From positions 32,041 through 96,040 of the forward strand of contig NW_005434584.1 of NCBI RefSeq assembly GCF_000315625.1: a stretch of DNA of 64,000 nt, given 5' to 3'. A model generated the notes under the pieces. It was not told the origin of the DNA. It made no database searches and saw nothing but the letters and a program-made list of their open reading frames with translations. Positions 20,196 to 32,336 of the stretch are shown here, one piece after another. Position numbers and translations under genes: made by a program. This stretch comes from Guillardia theta CCMP2712 (taxonomy: Eukaryota; Cryptophyceae; Pyrenomonadales; Geminigeraceae). Every line of letters starts with the position of its first letter. Positions within the stretch are counted from its first letter, which is position 1.

Positions 20196-23100
20196 GCCTG
20201 CTGCCCCACGTAAGTCAATCCCGTCAAGCCATCAATATACGATCCCGAAGGATTGGGAGTTTCAATAGTTACAGTAGTTCCTGAGGGGCAGTTGTTTCCT
20301 TGTACTGCAACCTCAACTCGTCGTACACCTGAATTTCCCGACAACAAGAAGACTCCGTTGAAGTAGCTCGTCGTCCCCGTGCTGGTCACACACTGACCGA
20401 TGAACCTCGGCGGGGTTGTGTATCCGCTTCCCGCGTAAGTGATCTCAAACTTGGAGGTGGTACCGGAGATGAAGCGAACCTCCGGCTTGTTTCCTCCCAT
20501 GCTCTGAGGACCCTCCACGTACTTGATGCTGAAGTCACCGGTCAAGGTACCCAAGGTTATGACCATCCCCGACACTCCGTATCCCTTCACGTACGAGCTC
20601 TTGACTGGCAGCGAGGTAGCGAAGTAGTACCTCGTCGTGTTGGAAGCGTCGTCGGTAGATGGAGTGATGTAAGCATTGACGTCCTTGGGATACGACTTGA
20701 ACCTGTACCCAGGTATGGTGATCGACACAGACTCGCCAGGCTCCACCCTCGCGCTCTTGGCAACAATCAGCTCCAACTGGGTGTAGATGGTGTAGGGCTT
20801 GTTGGCTATGTCAACGTTTCTTGGCTTGTTGCCGCTCGAGTCCACCACCCAGTACACGCCTCCTGCTCCCTGCTTGATCAAGTACTCGTTGGACCCGATC
20901 ATGGCGGTCATTCCTGTGTATCGGCCAACGTTCTCCTTCACGTGGATGCTACAGTCGCTCAAGAAAGACGATGGGAACTCCTGCCCTACAAGGAAGCAAG
21001 GGGTCGGCGAGTAGTACGGGTTGTAATCGAGGATGGTCTGGGTGATAATATTCTGGTTGGCCGTAGACATGATCACTTCGAACACTGTTGCTGTCGTCAC
21101 AGTGACACCAGTAGGGGCGGATGACAAGATAACGGATGGGATAGAGACGTATCCACTCCCCTGGTTGGTGACACTGACTGTTGCAACGATCATTTCGAGC
21201 TTGATAGTTGGAGCGTTGGCTCCTGTACATGTCGCAGTTGGAAAGGTCGTGTACAACCCGGGATTGGTGATGTCAATCCTGTAGCGAACGTCTGTGGTAG
21301 ATGCAACAATAGACATAACAACTTCAGCCTTCGCTGCAATTAACTGAGTTCCAGCGGTGGCAGAGAATGTAATGCTCTGGCAGTTTGCCAAGTCCCCTGT
21401 ATGGAGAGAGAGCCTTGCCACCTGATAAGAGATCGAAGCTGAGGCAGAGCTTCCAGATCCGGCATCTGATTGAGAGATCGTCACTGTCTGAGCAGATGCC
21501 TGTGCAGTCACTTCATAGAGTCCTGCAAACTTGACCTTGATTGCGGTCACAGAGGACCCAGGTGTTGTCGATGCTGAGAAGACGTTGTTTCTGCAAGAGA
21601 TCTGCATGCCGACGTAATCGGATTGTGATGCTGACATAGAAGCGGTGTAACAAGCCTCGTGGGTGTATCCAAGAGGACTTGGTCCTGCAAACTGAACCTT
21701 CGAAAGAGTGTAGGATGCCTGATCCCCAACATCATAGTCCGACGCTCCCCAAGGGCACTGCTTGTGGCTCCAGCAGAGGTCCTTGTTCTTCTTGTAGCCG
21801 TCATCAGACGGTGACAACACAAACACTCCGTCCACGTCTGCATCCCCAGAGCGATGCGTGTTGCCGTCAGCAACATACCCCTTGGACAGATACGCCCTCG
21901 CCTTATCTTCGGAGCTGCCAAACAACTCCCATTCTAACTGTGAGGTGAAGGTGGTGAACGCCGGGTTCGAGGACTGAACTCCAAACAGAGGTCCAGACTC
22001 TTCGACTTCGTATGCTGGAAGGTTCACAAGCAGGGAGTCTCCTGCAAACAAGCGGACCTGCGGAACAATGTTCAAGACGACATCCGAAGAGGATGCTATC
22101 ATCTGCAATCCGTTTGTCTGTGTTCCAGATACTATAGCCTGTGATGGAAAGTTGAATGTTGCTTGGATCGACAACGCGAGTGCGGACTGCTCTGCGCTTG
22201 GATTCTGAATCTGAAACTGAACGGTGTAGATGCTCCTGTCGTACAGATAAGCCTGCGCCTTAGCTGCAGTCACAGTTGCGGTCTCGGTTGCTGCAGGTAT
22301 GACGATGACCACAGGAGTGATAGAGTATCCATGTCCAGGGTCGGTGATGGTGATCGCAGTGACCGCTCCACCCGAGATCGTTGCAGTGGCTGTCGCTCCC
22401 TGTCCCACTCCATACATCACATTGTTTGCAGTGCAAGTGGAGCTCAAGTAGAACTCAGACCCACAAATCACAACCGTAGGGGTCTCAGTGTAGCCTGACC
22501 CGCCTGATAACACCACTATCTCGTAGATGCCGTTCGATCTCATCGCGTTTACATTGAAGTAAGGGTTGTAGACAGGCAGATTGGGTGATTGCTGGTAAGT
22601 CATCTTGAACTCGTTCTGCTTGAAGGTGCATGTTGATTCAAAGTCGCTTGCATGAATGTTTCCACTCACATCATTTGCAGCTACGTTGACATACTCGCCA
22701 TTCCTGCTGATCCAGCAGGTAAACGTATCAGGCGAGGCGATGAACCCAGTGAGTGAAGCGACTGTTACGGCCTGACTTGTTGTCAATGCATAGTTGGGTT
22801 GCAATTCCACAGTCATCCATACAGTGTTTGAGGTGACATTGGAGCTAGATCGAATGGTCGCATGCGGAAACGAAGGATTCACGATGTAGCCAGCGCAGCT
22901 TGACGGCTCTGACTCATACCCATAGACCCTCTTCACATCATCTTGCTTCATGGTGTACGTCTGTACACCAGGCGCTGCACTCGGAGCGTCGCTGGAGCTA
23001 ACAATCAACGACACTGACGGACAGGAGCCCCCGTTCTTGTAGGCAGAGTTCTGATTGATCATACGGAAGCAGAACTTGTACTTCGTTCCGAGAATCAATG

Positions 23101-26007
23101 TCTTGGTCACAAATTGAAACTGAATCTGTCCGTTGCCATTGTCGTAGTCTGCTTTGTCTGCGATGTTGTTACCAGAAATTGTGGTGAAGTAGCCCCTCAG
23201 TGAAGTGCTTGATAGAGGATGGATTCCGTACTCATCGTAGAAGTCAACTGTGGACGTGGAGGTAAACATCGGCAGTCCAGTCAAAGTAAACTTAGTCTGT
23301 TTGACAATGTTCTTGTTTGGTCTGAGGGTGACACATACAGGATTGACTGCACCTGGCGCTGGATACAACTGGCCGATCTCGTACTTGTTGAGCAGGTTGC
23401 TCGTCAAAAACAATGGATGTTTGTAACTTGACAGCGGAAGAGTTGCCGTCTGCGATTTGGTCTGTTCATCGTCCGCAAACGACGCGGAGATAGATACAGC
23501 GGGGTTGGACTGCTGGGTTTGACTATTCACAAAGGCATATTGAAGCACATAGGTCCAGCCAGCCATCATACAGTTGGTCGTCGCTCCCTTGATGGGCATC
23601 TGACAAGTGGAAGATGAAGGAAGGTGAATGATCATCTGACCGTTGGACTGAGACCACTCAGTCTTCTGGATGATCGGAGAGTAGTAGTCTGTTGACGCCG
23701 GTGATAGTGCAGTCAGAGATGTCTGCGTGGTGTCTGTTCCCGTCAAGCCCGCAATGGTGATGGTTGCACCGTACCCATTCAAACCAAGATCAACATTCGA
23801 GCGGAGAGAAATGGTCAGTACGTTGTTCTCTTGGATCAGAGGCGTCTGCTGGGTGATCAACCGGGTCAAGAAGCCCTTGTCGTAGACCTTCAAGGGACAG
23901 GCATCTCCGTCCATCTCTCCATCTTGCAGGGCACGATTCACAGGAGACACAACCATCTGTACTGTCTGTGTGGCTGCATAAGACACCTGGCTGTTTTGAC
24001 TCTGATACAAGGCATTGAAGGTCAGAGTGACTGTTTGACATGGCTGGGCAACCTTGGAGTTCTTCAGCGGGATCGCAAACTTGATCTCGTGATTTGCAGG
24101 AAGATTCTGAGCCGGATTCAAGACAAGTTTGGCTACTCCAGCAGCAAATTTTGCAACTTTGTTCGGTGATCCGGCTGTGACTGCACTGGTAAAATACGCA
24201 GTGGAGGCTTGTGATGGAGTTACAAGCGAGTGAGCGTTCCAATCAAAGGATGGACAGTGGTCAATGTCAGGGTTGGAGTTTTCCTGAGCTTGGCTTCCTG
24301 ATAAGCCTGACAAAGTGATGGATGCCTCATTGTACTGGTCTGCATTCAGATACGTCTGAAGGTTGAAGTTGGTCTTCAGAGTTACACAGATGTAGTTGGT
24401 GACGTCAGGTCGAGTTGTAACTATTTGATGAAAGATGGCTTCTCCACCAGCCCCACTGATCCTCCGAGGTTCGTGACAGCCTCATTCTGAACCAGGTTCG
24501 GGCCAGTCGTCAACGACACTGTCATGGTACAGGCGGAGTTCTCCTTGTCTGATACCCTCCAGCTCCATGCGAAGGCATAGGTACCTTCTGCTGCCAGAGC
24601 CTTTGTCAAGGTCAACTTCAATGTTCCAGACGACTGGCTCCAGTCCATTGTTGAACCAGTGTATCCGAGACTTGGATCTCCAATGTCAGTCTCGGTAGGA
24701 AACGAAGAGGTTGAGCACTTGCTAGTCAAAGGATTGCCCCCAGCAAACCTGTTACCCACCATGTTTACCTTAGTTCCAAACTCCTGGGTCCCACACAGAC
24801 CAGTGAAGGTGAGGATGGAAGATGTCTGGATGTCGAAGTTCGGGACCAAAGTCACAAACATGTTTGATAAAGAGCCAGTATCTGAGGAGCTCTGGAACAT
24901 AGTTGCCCGAATCTTGTTTCCGACTGCTTGGAGAATCTCAGTTGATGGGTTGAACGTAACAGGACCAAGTGTAATGGACTGTCCAGTTGCTCCTGTACAG
25001 AAATCGGAGATCTGACAATACTTGCCCGACATCGAGATCGAAATGGACTTCGATGCCGCTGAAACAGTGCCTGGCGTCTTCAGCTGAAACGAGAAGATGA
25101 CAACCTCGCCTGCTTGAATGTACATGCCAGGAAGAAGTTGGAAAGTCAAGGTTCCCGCTGCTTGAACAAAGTCTCCTTTGCCAAGTTGATTACCGTAGCT
25201 GATGGATTGGAATCTCGTTACATTTGTTCTGATACAATGACGTGACTTGATCTGGTAAAAGAATTACCGGAGACCCAGTCAGCGGATTCCAGACTCAAGG
25301 CTGGAAGAAGAAACAACAACAAGCTACTCGAGCAGCCGCACAGCAAGTTGGGAACCAACTGCCGAACAAGGGCTCCGCGTACAACAAGCCCAAGTTTCAG
25401 GGGAAACCCAACGCAAAAAACTTCCGTCAGAAAAACCCCAACTGTTCCAATGAGAATAGCGGGAACTACCCAAAGTCAAAGTTCAAAAAGAACATGACGA
25501 CTACGGGAGGCAATGATTTCATTGTGAATCTTGCTGAAGCGTTAAAGCAGGTCGCAAAACGCGGCCATCATCTCGCTGAATCTAACGATTACAGCACAGA
25601 TGAGGAAAATGAAGAAGAACAAATTTCGGAAGGCGATGAAGAGGCTCCAACGCCTCCAAGACGCCTCCAAAAAAGATTTGCATACGAGAGCGAAATCACC
25701 GGAGTCGGTGGCCAGAAAGTCAACACATCCATGGGTGGTCTACTCGTAGGCAAGATGGAATCTGTCACCAACAAATCATATGCTTTCGCGACCCTTGCAA
25801 CAATCATCCAGGACAAGAACGCTGCCTGTTATTCATCACGGGAGCGTAGCAAAAGGAACTCACGGTATCATCACTGCAAACAAGGATTTCATACCATTCT
25901 AGTTTTGCCCTAAGACATATCTATGGTATGTCGAAATCAAACCGTCAGATGAACAAACTAATCGACTCTTCTCGTCAACAAACTCAATACAATGGGATAA
26001 GAAATCC

Positions 26008-28044
26008 TTGCTACGAGAAATACAACAAGGAGAATTTCCTCTCAACTCTAAACCGCGATCAACAAACAAAAACACAGAAACTAAAAAAGAACGCAAGTAC
26101 CTACTACACCAAGGTACCGAACTTGAAAACTCGCGCAGATGGGGAGGGAACAAAGTGTACTACGAAGCTGCGAAAGCTTTCCAACCGACACCTATGAAAT
26201 CCATACCCATAAGCATGCGGGAAACCGAAAGTGATCACTCCAGCTCAGAAGAAGAAAACCTTACTGAAGAGTCAAGGATAAGTGTAACACAAGATGCTAT
26301 CGACAAACAGACCAAGGACTACTTCACAGATCCAAAATCATTCGCGGATATCGACGACTTCACGAATACAACGATGGAAGAATTGGATGAAAATGACAAA
26401 GAATACGAGGAGCAACTAAAACACGACAAGTCCGACCTCAAGGATATCTACCTCTATTCAACAGGAGAAAGAATACGAGGAACTAAAGCCTCAGCTATCC
26501 TCCTGAAATGGCATATCAACACAACCCAACTTGCAGACAGAATTGACGGGATGGAGGAACTGAGGAGACTCAGCAAAAAGACCCCACTACCAACTTGTCA
26601 TACTTGTCGCAGAGCAAAAAGCAAAGCGGCTGCATTACCGAAATTCAAAGAAAAGAGATCTGACAGCCGGTTCCATCGACTTCATGGAGATATGAGCACA
26701 TACCGACTAAGGTCCATCGAAGGAGCAAAATACCTGATGCTATGGAAGGACAGTTATAGCTCATTCAAAATGCCAGTCGGAATGTACAGCAAAAAAGGTT
26801 ACAGAAAATCTCTACGTCTAGTCACACGCAGATACAACAACGGGGTCTTCCCCAAAGTTGTACGCGTAGACAACGGCGGTGAGATGACGTCGAAAAAATC
26901 TCTGAGAATGTACGAAAAGAACAACATCTACCTGGAACGGGCTGCACCCTATGAGCACTGGCAGAATGGCAGAGCAGAATCTGGGATCTATTCATTAGAC
27001 ACCAGAACCCGACTCGCCATAATCCACTCCAACGTGCCGAAGAACCTGTGGCTCAATGCAATCTATTACAACGCTGAAATCGAAAATGCATTCTTATCTA
27101 TGAGCAGAGGATCAGACATGAGCTGCTACGAAGCGTTCACAGGGAAAAGACCAAACGCGGAGAAATTTCACCCATTTGGATGCCTGTGCTATGTCCATGT
27201 GTTAAAAGACAGGAGATTAGCGCAAGGAAGAGACAAAAAGCTAGGACCTACAGCAGAAGTCTGTGTATTCCTTGGATTCGCCCACCATCTAGGAATGAAA
27301 GGATTCCTCGCAGCGTCCCTAAATGGCAAACAACTCTACGTCACAGAAAACAACATAAGCTTCAATGAAGAAGTGTTTCTTTATCGATTCTCACACCCTG
27401 AAGATAAGACATGGAAAATACCATTCGGAGCTTGCAACGATTTCGGAGACGACAATGTCACCATACTCAATCGAGCAGGTGAACGGTTAACAGAGATGTC
27501 AGGATCATCAGACTCAGAAGAAGAGATGATAGATAAGTCACATCACAGAAACCGACGTATGACAACAACTTACAAGAAATCACCGGCACCAACCTCCGAT
27601 ACGCTTCATCTTGAAGAAGACGATGACCTTCGACAGGACCCGAAAGTAATCGAGTTGGACACCCCGTTGGAGGTAGACAACCACTTGACAAGATCCTGCG
27701 AACAAACATCAGTCGTCAGAAAAAGCGAAATAGAAGAGGAACCAGTCATCGATGAAGGATTATCATCCCTCAACAAAGAGCTGGCAAGCCTTCAAGTTGA
27801 GACCCATAATAGCGGAGAAAAGGATTTCAGATGGGATTTAATCCCCGGGATACCTAAGAATCAACTACGGTCAGGAAAAATAATCAACAAAGACACCGAA
27901 CAATCTGGTGACTCCGACAATGAATTACCTGGAGGCCTAGAAGAATTCGCAACCTCCGACTATGTGCGGCGTACCATACCAATTCCAGGCATCATCGAAA
28001 ATGCAATTCTGCGGTGTCATGGTCGATTGCTTCAACACGTCTAG
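26008..28044 (+). pseudogene. Copia integrase-containing pol segment
   Basis: This is the longest intact frame of the relic, 678 codons. An acidic, Ser/Glu-rich N-terminal region precedes the CxxC pair, then the integrase catalytic core and the GKRPNAEKFHPFGCLCYVH block typical of Copia integrase C-terminal parts. A long acidic linker leads toward the reverse transcriptase, which continues in another frame. The start is not meaningful because the upstream polyprotein is broken. Confidence 0.85.
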
Positions 28045-28163
28045 ACATACAACTGCCAGGGTGGTCACACGGACCAGCACAGAGAAATATCTACGACGAA
28101 AACCACTACAACCAAGAAATCGATACATTGATGTCATTCCTTCGAGAATGCAAGAAAGATGAG

Positions 28164-29556
28164 AAAAGAGAATCCTCAAGTATAAAGCACGAGCTATTAT
28201 CCAAGGATACAACGCAGTACAAGGCACCGATTACCTGGACTCGTTCTCTGCCACAGCAAACCCCGTCACAATCAGACTTCTCTTGATTGTAGCTCGAGCA
28301 AAAGGATGGCGTATCCGCTGTCAAGATATACCTACAGCATACCTCACAGCTTTCTTACCCACCGAAGTATACATCAGGACGCCGAAAGAATTCCAAGAGT
28401 TCTGCAACATCCATTCAAAATTCCTCAAGATACTCAAATCAGTATATGGTTTACCAAGCAGCGGGCGAAATTTCTGGAAGAAGCTATGTCAAGACCTTCG
28501 CGAATATGGCTTCACGCCATGTACAGCAGTCGATTGCCTCTTCTTGTATCGTGACAAACGAGGGGGAGAAATCATAGTCGCGCTGGTGGTCGATGACATA
28601 ATTCAAGCAAGCAACGACGAAAATCTTTTCACATCATTCGATGAATTCATGAACAACACAAAAAGATACAACACAACAACAGACAATGATTTGAGCTTCT
28701 ATTTGGGAGTTGCCTACACCAAAGATTCAGCCGACAACCTTGTCAGCAATCAACAAGCTTACATCGAAAAGTGTTTGCACAGATTCAACCTAGATGGGAT
28801 AGACCCAACTGGCAAAATCACAACCCCAATGGACCCAAAGTTCACAATTGAACCAGAAGATATCGACGAACATGCACCTGAAGACCTTGTCAAGTTGTAC
28901 AGAAGCCAAGTTGCTAGTTTGATCTACATCGCAGCATGGACACGACCGGAAATAAGCTACGCCGTATCACAACTGTTAACGGCAGTACACAGAGTTTATG
29001 CTTACCTCAAAGGCACAAAAAACTTACTGATCAAGATAGCGCTGGACACAACAAGATGCACTTGATCGCCTATTGTGACAGTTCAGACGCAGACTGCAAG
29101 ATTACGAGCAGATCTACCGGCGGATATGTCATTTTCCTCAACGGAGTACCAGTATCATGGAAATCTGCAAGGCACAATATCGTTTCGTTATCCACCATGG
29201 AGAGCGAATACGTACAATGCACCTTGACAGCAATCGAGATTCTGTACTTACGTGCAACACTCGAATTCATGGGATACAAGCAGAAGACAACCATATGCTA
29301 TCAAGACAATGCTGCTTGCATCAAGTTGAGCGAGAATCCTGTGCACAAAAGTCGATCCAAACATATCAAACGACGCTGGCACTTTATCAGAGAATGCGTC
29401 GCAAGGAAAGAAATTACCCTGGAACCCATCAATACGAATGAACAGATAGCGGATATCTTCACGAAACCGTTACCTGTGGATCAATTCCTTTATTTAAGAG
29501 ACCAACTCTTAAATATCCCTGAAAGCGAACGCTATCAGCGAAAGAACAAAAGATGA
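28164..29556 (+). pseudogene. Copia reverse transcriptase and RNase H, broken
   Basis: The reverse transcriptase frame is opened by removing a TGA at about 28,160 and runs to 29,065. It contains the palm motif VVDDI in place of the usual YVDD. A short deletion near the end of the reverse transcriptase (HRVYAYLKGTKNLLIKI) changes frame into the RNase H domain, which ends at 29,556. The segment cannot make a single product. Confidence 0.85.
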
Positions 29557-29749
29557 TATTCACAAAGAAACCTATCTTTCTTAGGTAACTTTGATGAAAA
29601 TAAATCACAATGAAAACACAAATTTACCTCACTTTTGAGAATGATGTAACTATGCTTTGGGAACAAGCTACACTCTCAAATCAAAGCGGAATGATGATAG
29701 TTTCTGAAACAACTGCACCACGAACACTGTTTGGCATTCCTGAAAGTTA

Positions 29750-29835
29750 ACTTTCAGCGAATAGTTATACTTTCAGCGAATAGTTATACTTCAAATATGT
29801 TACTTTCAGCGAATAGTTATACTTCAAATATGTTT
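29750..29835. repeat. Short tandem repeats after the Copia relic
   Basis: TTTCAGCGAATAGTTATACT occurs three times within about 80 bp, twice followed by TCAAATATGT. It may belong to the untranslated end of the element. Confidence 0.8.
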
Positions 29836-29959
29836 CACGCACTTCTTATCACACGTACCCGAAACGTAATGATGAGAAACGATGAGACATGTGTGGAAAC
29901 CTCGTGATCTGTTCACTTGGAGAGCTTTGAAGGCTAGTATGAGCAAAGATCTCGAACTT

Positions 29960-30255
29960 CTTGGTACCTGTTTCCTGCCATTTCACGTATCGTTGGGTCC
30001 GCGAGCGATCCTCGTACTCACTATCTCAATTTTTTAGTTGACAGCAAAATTTACTATGATGTGTTGCCATACGGTTGTGTGGTCATTTGTATGGTAAATA
30101 TGGTAACATGTATCTGTAAGGTGACGAATCTGATGTGTACCAGGACCAAGGGTATCATAGTAAATTTTGCTGTCAACTAAAAAATTGAGATAGTCAGTAC
30201 GAGGATCGCTCCCGGACCCACCGGTACGAAAAATGGCAGAGATACAGGTACCAAG
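29960..30255. mobile_element. Fold-back element (MITE-like)
   Basis: Two arms of about 100 bp, 29,960-30,060 and 30,153-30,255, are inverted copies of each other around a 92-bp centre. The inner part of the arms, CTATCTCAATTTTTTAGTTG and on to ACTATGA, is perfect; the outer part, beginning CTTGGTACCTG, has several mismatches. The centre and right flank add a second inverted match (GACGAATCTG...GTACCAGGACC against GGTCCTGGTACAGATTCG). It has no coding capacity. Fold-back or miniature inverted-repeat transposon is the best explanation; a target duplication is not clear. Confidence 0.8.
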
Positions 30256-30769
30256 GGGTCCTGGTACAGATTCGTAACCTTACAATTATGGGTAGGAGGT
30301 TTCTTCCGGATCATATTATTATGTATCCGATTTTCGGGTTGTACCAGAATTTATGAAAGTTTATAGTTCGCAATAAATTTCCCATAAAATTGCGCAATGG
30401 CTTCAGAAGAGGATGAAAGACGGTGCTGTGAGCGATTCTGAGTAGATGAGAGCATTCTTTTCCTCTTTACATCATAGCTAGCCATATGACAATGGATGTA
30501 TGATGTACATAATTTTTATGGCGCAATCCCTATATATCTGTTGCTGTCCTTTTAGGGTTATAGGGTTGCGCGCAGTAATAAAATTCATAAAAGTAGTTAT
30601 TAAGCACGCAACTTGATATAGTTATATAATGTACGGGGTACTTTTCCATGCAAAATCAAGGACCGGTAGTATACAAGTTATCTAACATGACGTTCCTAGG
30701 ATACGTGCGTCAAAGATTGCGCTGAAATAATTTGTACCAGGAAAAAGTTAAGTAAAGTATTGTTGGTGT
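30256..30769. other. AT-rich stretch, nothing recognised
   Basis: No convincing frame, tandem repeat or motif apart from one isolated TTTAGGG. Confidence 0.4.
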
Positions 30770-32336
30770 ATGCGAACAGTTGAACGTAAAACCACCCCAC
30801 TGACCGAAAATGGATTGCGTCTGGGGACAGAGACAGCGGACAATGCAAGTAGTGTAGCCTCTTTCACGAGGGATGTGTCTACTAACAGAACAGACCGAGA
30901 TATACATGCGTATGATGCGATGAGGAACAAACGAATCGCTGAGAGCACTCAGAAGGTATATCGTTACAAAATTCTAAAACTCGTCGATATCCTCCGAAAG
31001 AAAGCGAAGCGCGCTCAAAGAGCTCAAAGAGCAGGCGAGTCCAACGAGTATGAAATATACTTAAACGCTTAGAATGAGTCTGGACAATTGAATTTACCAC
31101 TTTCATGGATGGCAGTTAAGGGATTGTTCGGCTATTTGACAAGAAGTACCGGTATGACAAAGAGAAGGAAGAGGAGGCGAGGGCAACATGGCGACATAGA
31201 CGCCGATGACGACAGTAGCGACGAGAGTGACTCCGATGACGGTGAGCACATGGTAGAGGAAGCATCGAGCTCCACTGCCAACAATGTCAAACATCAGACG
31301 TTGTCTGTTGGCGCATTACAAGGATAAAAGAGCGCATTGAAGGACTTTTATTTCGAGCACAATCAGGAATTTCACAGCGATAGGGGTAAAAGGAAATGAC
31401 TGGGATGACTTTAGACCAGAACTTGGATAAAATCATCCAAGCATATGCGAAACATGTCACTGAGAAAAAAGTCAATGGAGAGATGCGTATAAAAGAAGGC
31501 AAGAATTTGTTGACGGTGCAAGGATACTTGGAAGTATGCAAAAAGGGAAGAAATCAACATGCTGCGAGAAGAGTTGAAGGTTGGAATAACGAAGATACCT
31601 GAAGCTGTGACAGAAACAATCCTAAAGAAAATCGAAATCAATGGTGTTGTACCTGTACAGAGAGATGATATAAAGGAATTGGAGCAACGACTGAACGAGT
31701 CTATTCAAGAATTGTCTCGACGCATTGAACAAATGTTCCAGTACAGGCGAAGTACGGGTGGATGTGACAGATCGGCAGGCATGACCTCGGAGTCGTCAGG
31801 TGGCGGCGGCAGTGGGCATGACATGACCTGGGGTGTTGGCACGGACTCATCAGTACAAGGGGCCCGGGGATTTGTTCAAGTGGGACACAGGTGAAATCTG
31901 TATGGCTCCTCAAAATTACGATTTTGTGCAGAAGGTAGACTGTAAGAACCTGTGTCAACGTTGGCACTGTGGGGAACAATTTGTTGAGAATGGAATAGCA
32001 AAAAAGATATGCCCTTTGAAGAAGTTGAAACCGGAATTTATCCGCAAGAAAAGGATGCGGCAAAACTTTTGCAAGGCACGGAAAGTTATGGAGAAGCTTG
32101 AGCACATGGCAAGAGATAAAGGCGGACTAGAGGGACAGGAGAAAGTCACTGTAGAGAATTACCAAAATTGTTTTGACACAGCATACAAAAAGCCGCGAAG
32201 TTATAGAAAAAATTTATGGGGATGATTCATGGAAGAAGGAAAACGAGAAGAAGAAGTATGAAAGCTTGTCGTACATTACAGTTTACAAGTATATACGGCG
32301 GCCACCTGCAGAGGCAAACGACATTGACAGCAGGTG
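30770..32336 (+). pseudogene. Crypton-like tyrosine-recombinase-type gene, broken
   Basis: The first 100 codons (30,770-31,072) have RIAESTQKVYRYKILKLVDI, like the N-terminal DNA-binding part of tyrosine recombinases. After a stop come a basic/acidic linker and LSVGALQG, a TAA where a Tyr is expected, then KSALKDFYFEHNQEF. Next are LDKIIQAYAKHVTEKKVNGE and MRIKEGKNLLTVQGYLEVC, then a Gly/Ser linker and CKNLCQRWHCGEQFVENGIA (about 31,940-31,990). The end reads YESLSYITVYKYIRR in another frame. This order resembles Crypton-like proteins of oomycetes and algae as I remember them; the assignment is inference. At least two stops and three frame changes disable it, and no catalytic Arg-His-Arg-Tyr set is visible. 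Confidence 0.5.

Larger units (their letters stand above)
10458..25250. repeat. Left arm of giant inverted repeat
   Basis: This arm matches 34,680-47,825 in reverse orientation. It carries relic E, the PDI pseudogene, the 3' flank of copy A and copy A itself. Homology begins near AAGACAGGTTTGTGGTAGAT (about 10,470) and ends at the bases GATCAAGTCACG on the minus strand (about 25,250). Within copy A the match is close to complete. In the 3' flank, about 10,458-13,650, it is patchier, with indels. Identity is judged by eye. Confidence 0.9.
13663..25250 (-). pseudogene. Giant SRCR repeat protein, copy A (5'-truncated, frameshifted)
   Basis: This is the near-identical inverted counterpart of copy B (33,731-46,270). 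It retains the Gly-x-Gly-Tyr repeats, the beta modules, one SRCR domain (about 16,676-17,010), the membrane helix and the tail ending QPMAYGM. It lacks the first roughly 317 codons, including the signal peptide; homology stops at 25,250 where a Copia relic begins. Disabling changes against B are a deletion of about 35 bp near 25,212, a roughly 15-bp deletion giving a stop at about 24,421, a 2-bp insertion giving a stop at about 15,781, and a 1-bp deletion near 15,218. A 117-bp in-frame duplication lies at 19,962-20,195. Between the lesions a frame of 2,844 codons is still open, so decay is recent. Confidence 0.9.
25251..29560 (+). mobile_element. Ty1/Copia-type LTR retrotransposon relic
   Basis: Domains occur in the Copia order: a Gly/Lys/Gln-rich gag-like tail (25,260-25,910), integrase, reverse transcriptase, RNase H. 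Integrase lies in the 678-codon frame at 26,008-28,044 with a CHTC pair and the acidic triad D228 (LHGDMS), D288 (VDNGGE) and E324 (NGRAES); the last two are separated by 35 residues, as expected. Reverse transcriptase (about 28,164-29,065) has KARAIIQGYN, QDIPTAYLTAFL and VVDDI. RNase H (about 29,055-29,556) has YCDSSDAD, MESEY, QDNAAC and the usual end IADIFTKPLP. Frame changes near 28,045-28,165 and 29,005-29,060 break the polyprotein. I see no protease motif and no pair of long terminal repeats. The left edge coincides with the break in copy A. Confidence 0.9.

Noticed and set aside
24659-25015. Minus/plus shadow frames inside copies A, B and C
   Set aside because: They occur at matching places in each copy only because the coding strand is conserved; composition is not protein-like.
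29557-29960. 3' long terminal repeat of the Copia relic
   Set aside because: No matching copy exists on the 5' side, and no clear TG...CA boundaries were found.
30536-30575. Telomere-type TTTAGGG sequence
   Set aside because: A single occurrence followed by one imperfect unit; not an array.
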